A DNA stretch of 64,000 bases. Source: Allolobophora icterica (Eukaryota; Annelida; Clitellata; Crassiclitellata; Lumbricidae). The stretch spans positions 4,175,910-4,239,909 of the forward strand of contig OY744609.1 in the NCBI GenBank assembly GCA_963556255.1, read 5' to 3'. A program made the translations under genes and the position numbers. The notes under the pieces were generated by a model, which did no database searches, had not been told where the DNA came from, and saw only the letters and a list, made by a program, of their open reading frames with translations. Of this stretch, positions 1 through 64,000 are shown piece by piece (positions within the stretch are counted from its first letter, which is position 1; every line of letters begins with the position of its first letter).

Positions 1-687
1 ACTACCCCTGAATTCCGCATATTCTCAGGTCATCCACCAATACCGCCACTCACTCACCGTCATCTGCCTCAGGCTCCTCTACCCATCATCCAACAAACTT
101 TCCACTCCAATAGAGAAGCGCTTTAGAAATTTAGAATTTAGGATTAGAATGGGTTCAGACGTTTAAGGGGAAAGCGGCATAGAAAGGCCGAAGAGATCAC
201 AAAATCTAATAAATGAACGATGTAGCAGTCACAATGGTATGAGAGCAGAAATCACAATATTAAATAAATAGTTAATGACAATGACAATAGTAAATCAACA
301 GCAGTAAATAAAATATATTATTTAATATTAGAAGTTGCAATACTAAATAGATAATTAGTCAACAGTCACACTAGTTAATAAATAAAATAAATAAATATAG
401 CCTATTATAGCAATCAAAACAGTGTGTAGATATTTATAATTAATATAAATCACACAAAATAAAGAAATAAGCAATCAACCATCACAAAATAGTAAAGAAA
501 TAAATAATAAAATAAAAGAATGGAATAATCGGTAATAACCATCACAATAGTAATTATCTATAATTGACAGCAATCACAGTATGATATACATAATAAACAT
601 TCACAATAGTAAATAAATAAATAAGTAAGTAACAACGGTAAACGTATGAATAACTGGTAACCTGTGATGGGGTTCTGTGTTCCATAG
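1..687. other. Intron sequence, AT-rich degenerate repeats
   Basis: No exon recognised. From about 230 to 650 the strand is AT-rich with loose repetition of a phrase like ATCACAATAGTAAATAAATA. The opening 120 bases are C-rich and unassigned. Confidence 0.5.
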
Positions 688-63532
<62,845 letters not shown>

Positions 63533-64000
63533 GTTCAATTCATATTATCGATAATAATCATACTACCATTACCACCACCACTACTACTGCTACTACTTCT
63601 GCTGATACTACTACTACTGCTGCTACATTTACTACATTAATTACTAAACTATTTCGCGCCAATCGTCTTCAATATGACGTTCACTATACGTTATCAATCG
63701 AGATCGAATTACACACCCGTAAAACGCTTTTCTTTCATTTTATATATTTTTCAGGGTAATTCGATCCATAATACAAAAAAATACACAATTGGACACCTTT
63801 TTCACTCAACTCTTCCAAGATACATATTCTTAAATAGCGTTCAATCGCTTATTAAATTGGGGAATTGAGTCGTAGTAACTGTGAGAACTGTTCAGATATC
63901 TCCTGTCAACGTCAACGGCATTTAGTGCCACAAAGTTCCGTTACTGTTGATTTCCATCCAAACGGGATATGACCACCACGGATGTACTCGGCTGGTGCCA
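63533..64000. other. Intron after w46
   Basis: Degenerate ACT triplets at 63560-63640, AT-rich sequence, then a family-I-like phrase CAACGTCAACGGCATTTAGT near 63910. No further dynein exon is seen. Confidence 0.55.

Noticed and set aside
1..120. Upstream dynein exon at the window edge
   Set aside because: No frame resembles the family stem and there are no paired splice sites.

Overview
The window is eukaryotic, intron-rich nuclear DNA from an animal with motile cilia. The conserved gene in it is a plus-strand axonemal dynein heavy chain of the outer-arm gamma type (DNAH5/DNAH8 family, closest to DNAH5 in the linker-AAA2 region). Both ends of the gene lie outside the window. I place 46 exons between 688 and 63532. 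They join with consistent splice phases into 2858 complete codons with no in-frame stop, roughly residues 1300-4100 of a protein of about 4600. In order they encode the end of the stem, the linker, AAA1 (w15-w16), AAA2 (w19-w20), AAA3 (w24), AAA4 (w28-w29), the stalk coiled coil 1 (w31-w32), microtubule-binding domain (w33-w34) and coiled coil 2 (w35), AAA5 (w36-w42) and the start of AAA6 (w44-w46). Exon numbers 'w' are window-local. Forty-four of the 46 exon ends I can read use GT donors; two introns (after w14 and w40) appear to be GC-AG.

The organism is an invertebrate metazoan; a marine deuterostome such as an echinoderm fits the protein and the repeat style, but that is a guess. About 87% of the window is intron, and the introns are packed with repeats: very long di-, tri- and tetranucleotide arrays, several minisatellites, tRNA-derived SINEs with A and B boxes, 5'-truncated L2/CR1-like LINE ends, hAT-type MITEs with 8-bp target duplications, foldback elements, and one 5'-truncated endonuclease-type non-LTR reverse transcriptase (56699-58629, minus) broken by a single stop.

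Region by region: 1-13.4 kb stem and linker exons; 13.4-24.5 kb AAA1-AAA3 with long microsatellites; 24.5-31.4 kb AAA3-AAA4 with a 2-kb minisatellite; 31.4-39 kb stalk; 39-41 kb AAA5; 40931-53507 a 12.6-kb intron holding a young LTR retrotransposon (42010-53149) with 3.36-kb LTRs and a gag-like relic but no visible pol; 53.5-63.5 kb AAA5-AAA6 exons between LINE, SINE and microsatellite sequence.

The most interesting signals are not a new gene system but how the repeats meet the splicing signals. Two insertions duplicated a 5' splice site (introns after w15 and w17). A 2-kb minisatellite appears to have grown out of the w29 exon-intron junction, and a reversed copy of it lies beyond exons w30-w31. 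Several exons (w19-w20, w28, w30-w31, w37, w42) sit between intronic inverted repeats that could pair in the pre-mRNA.
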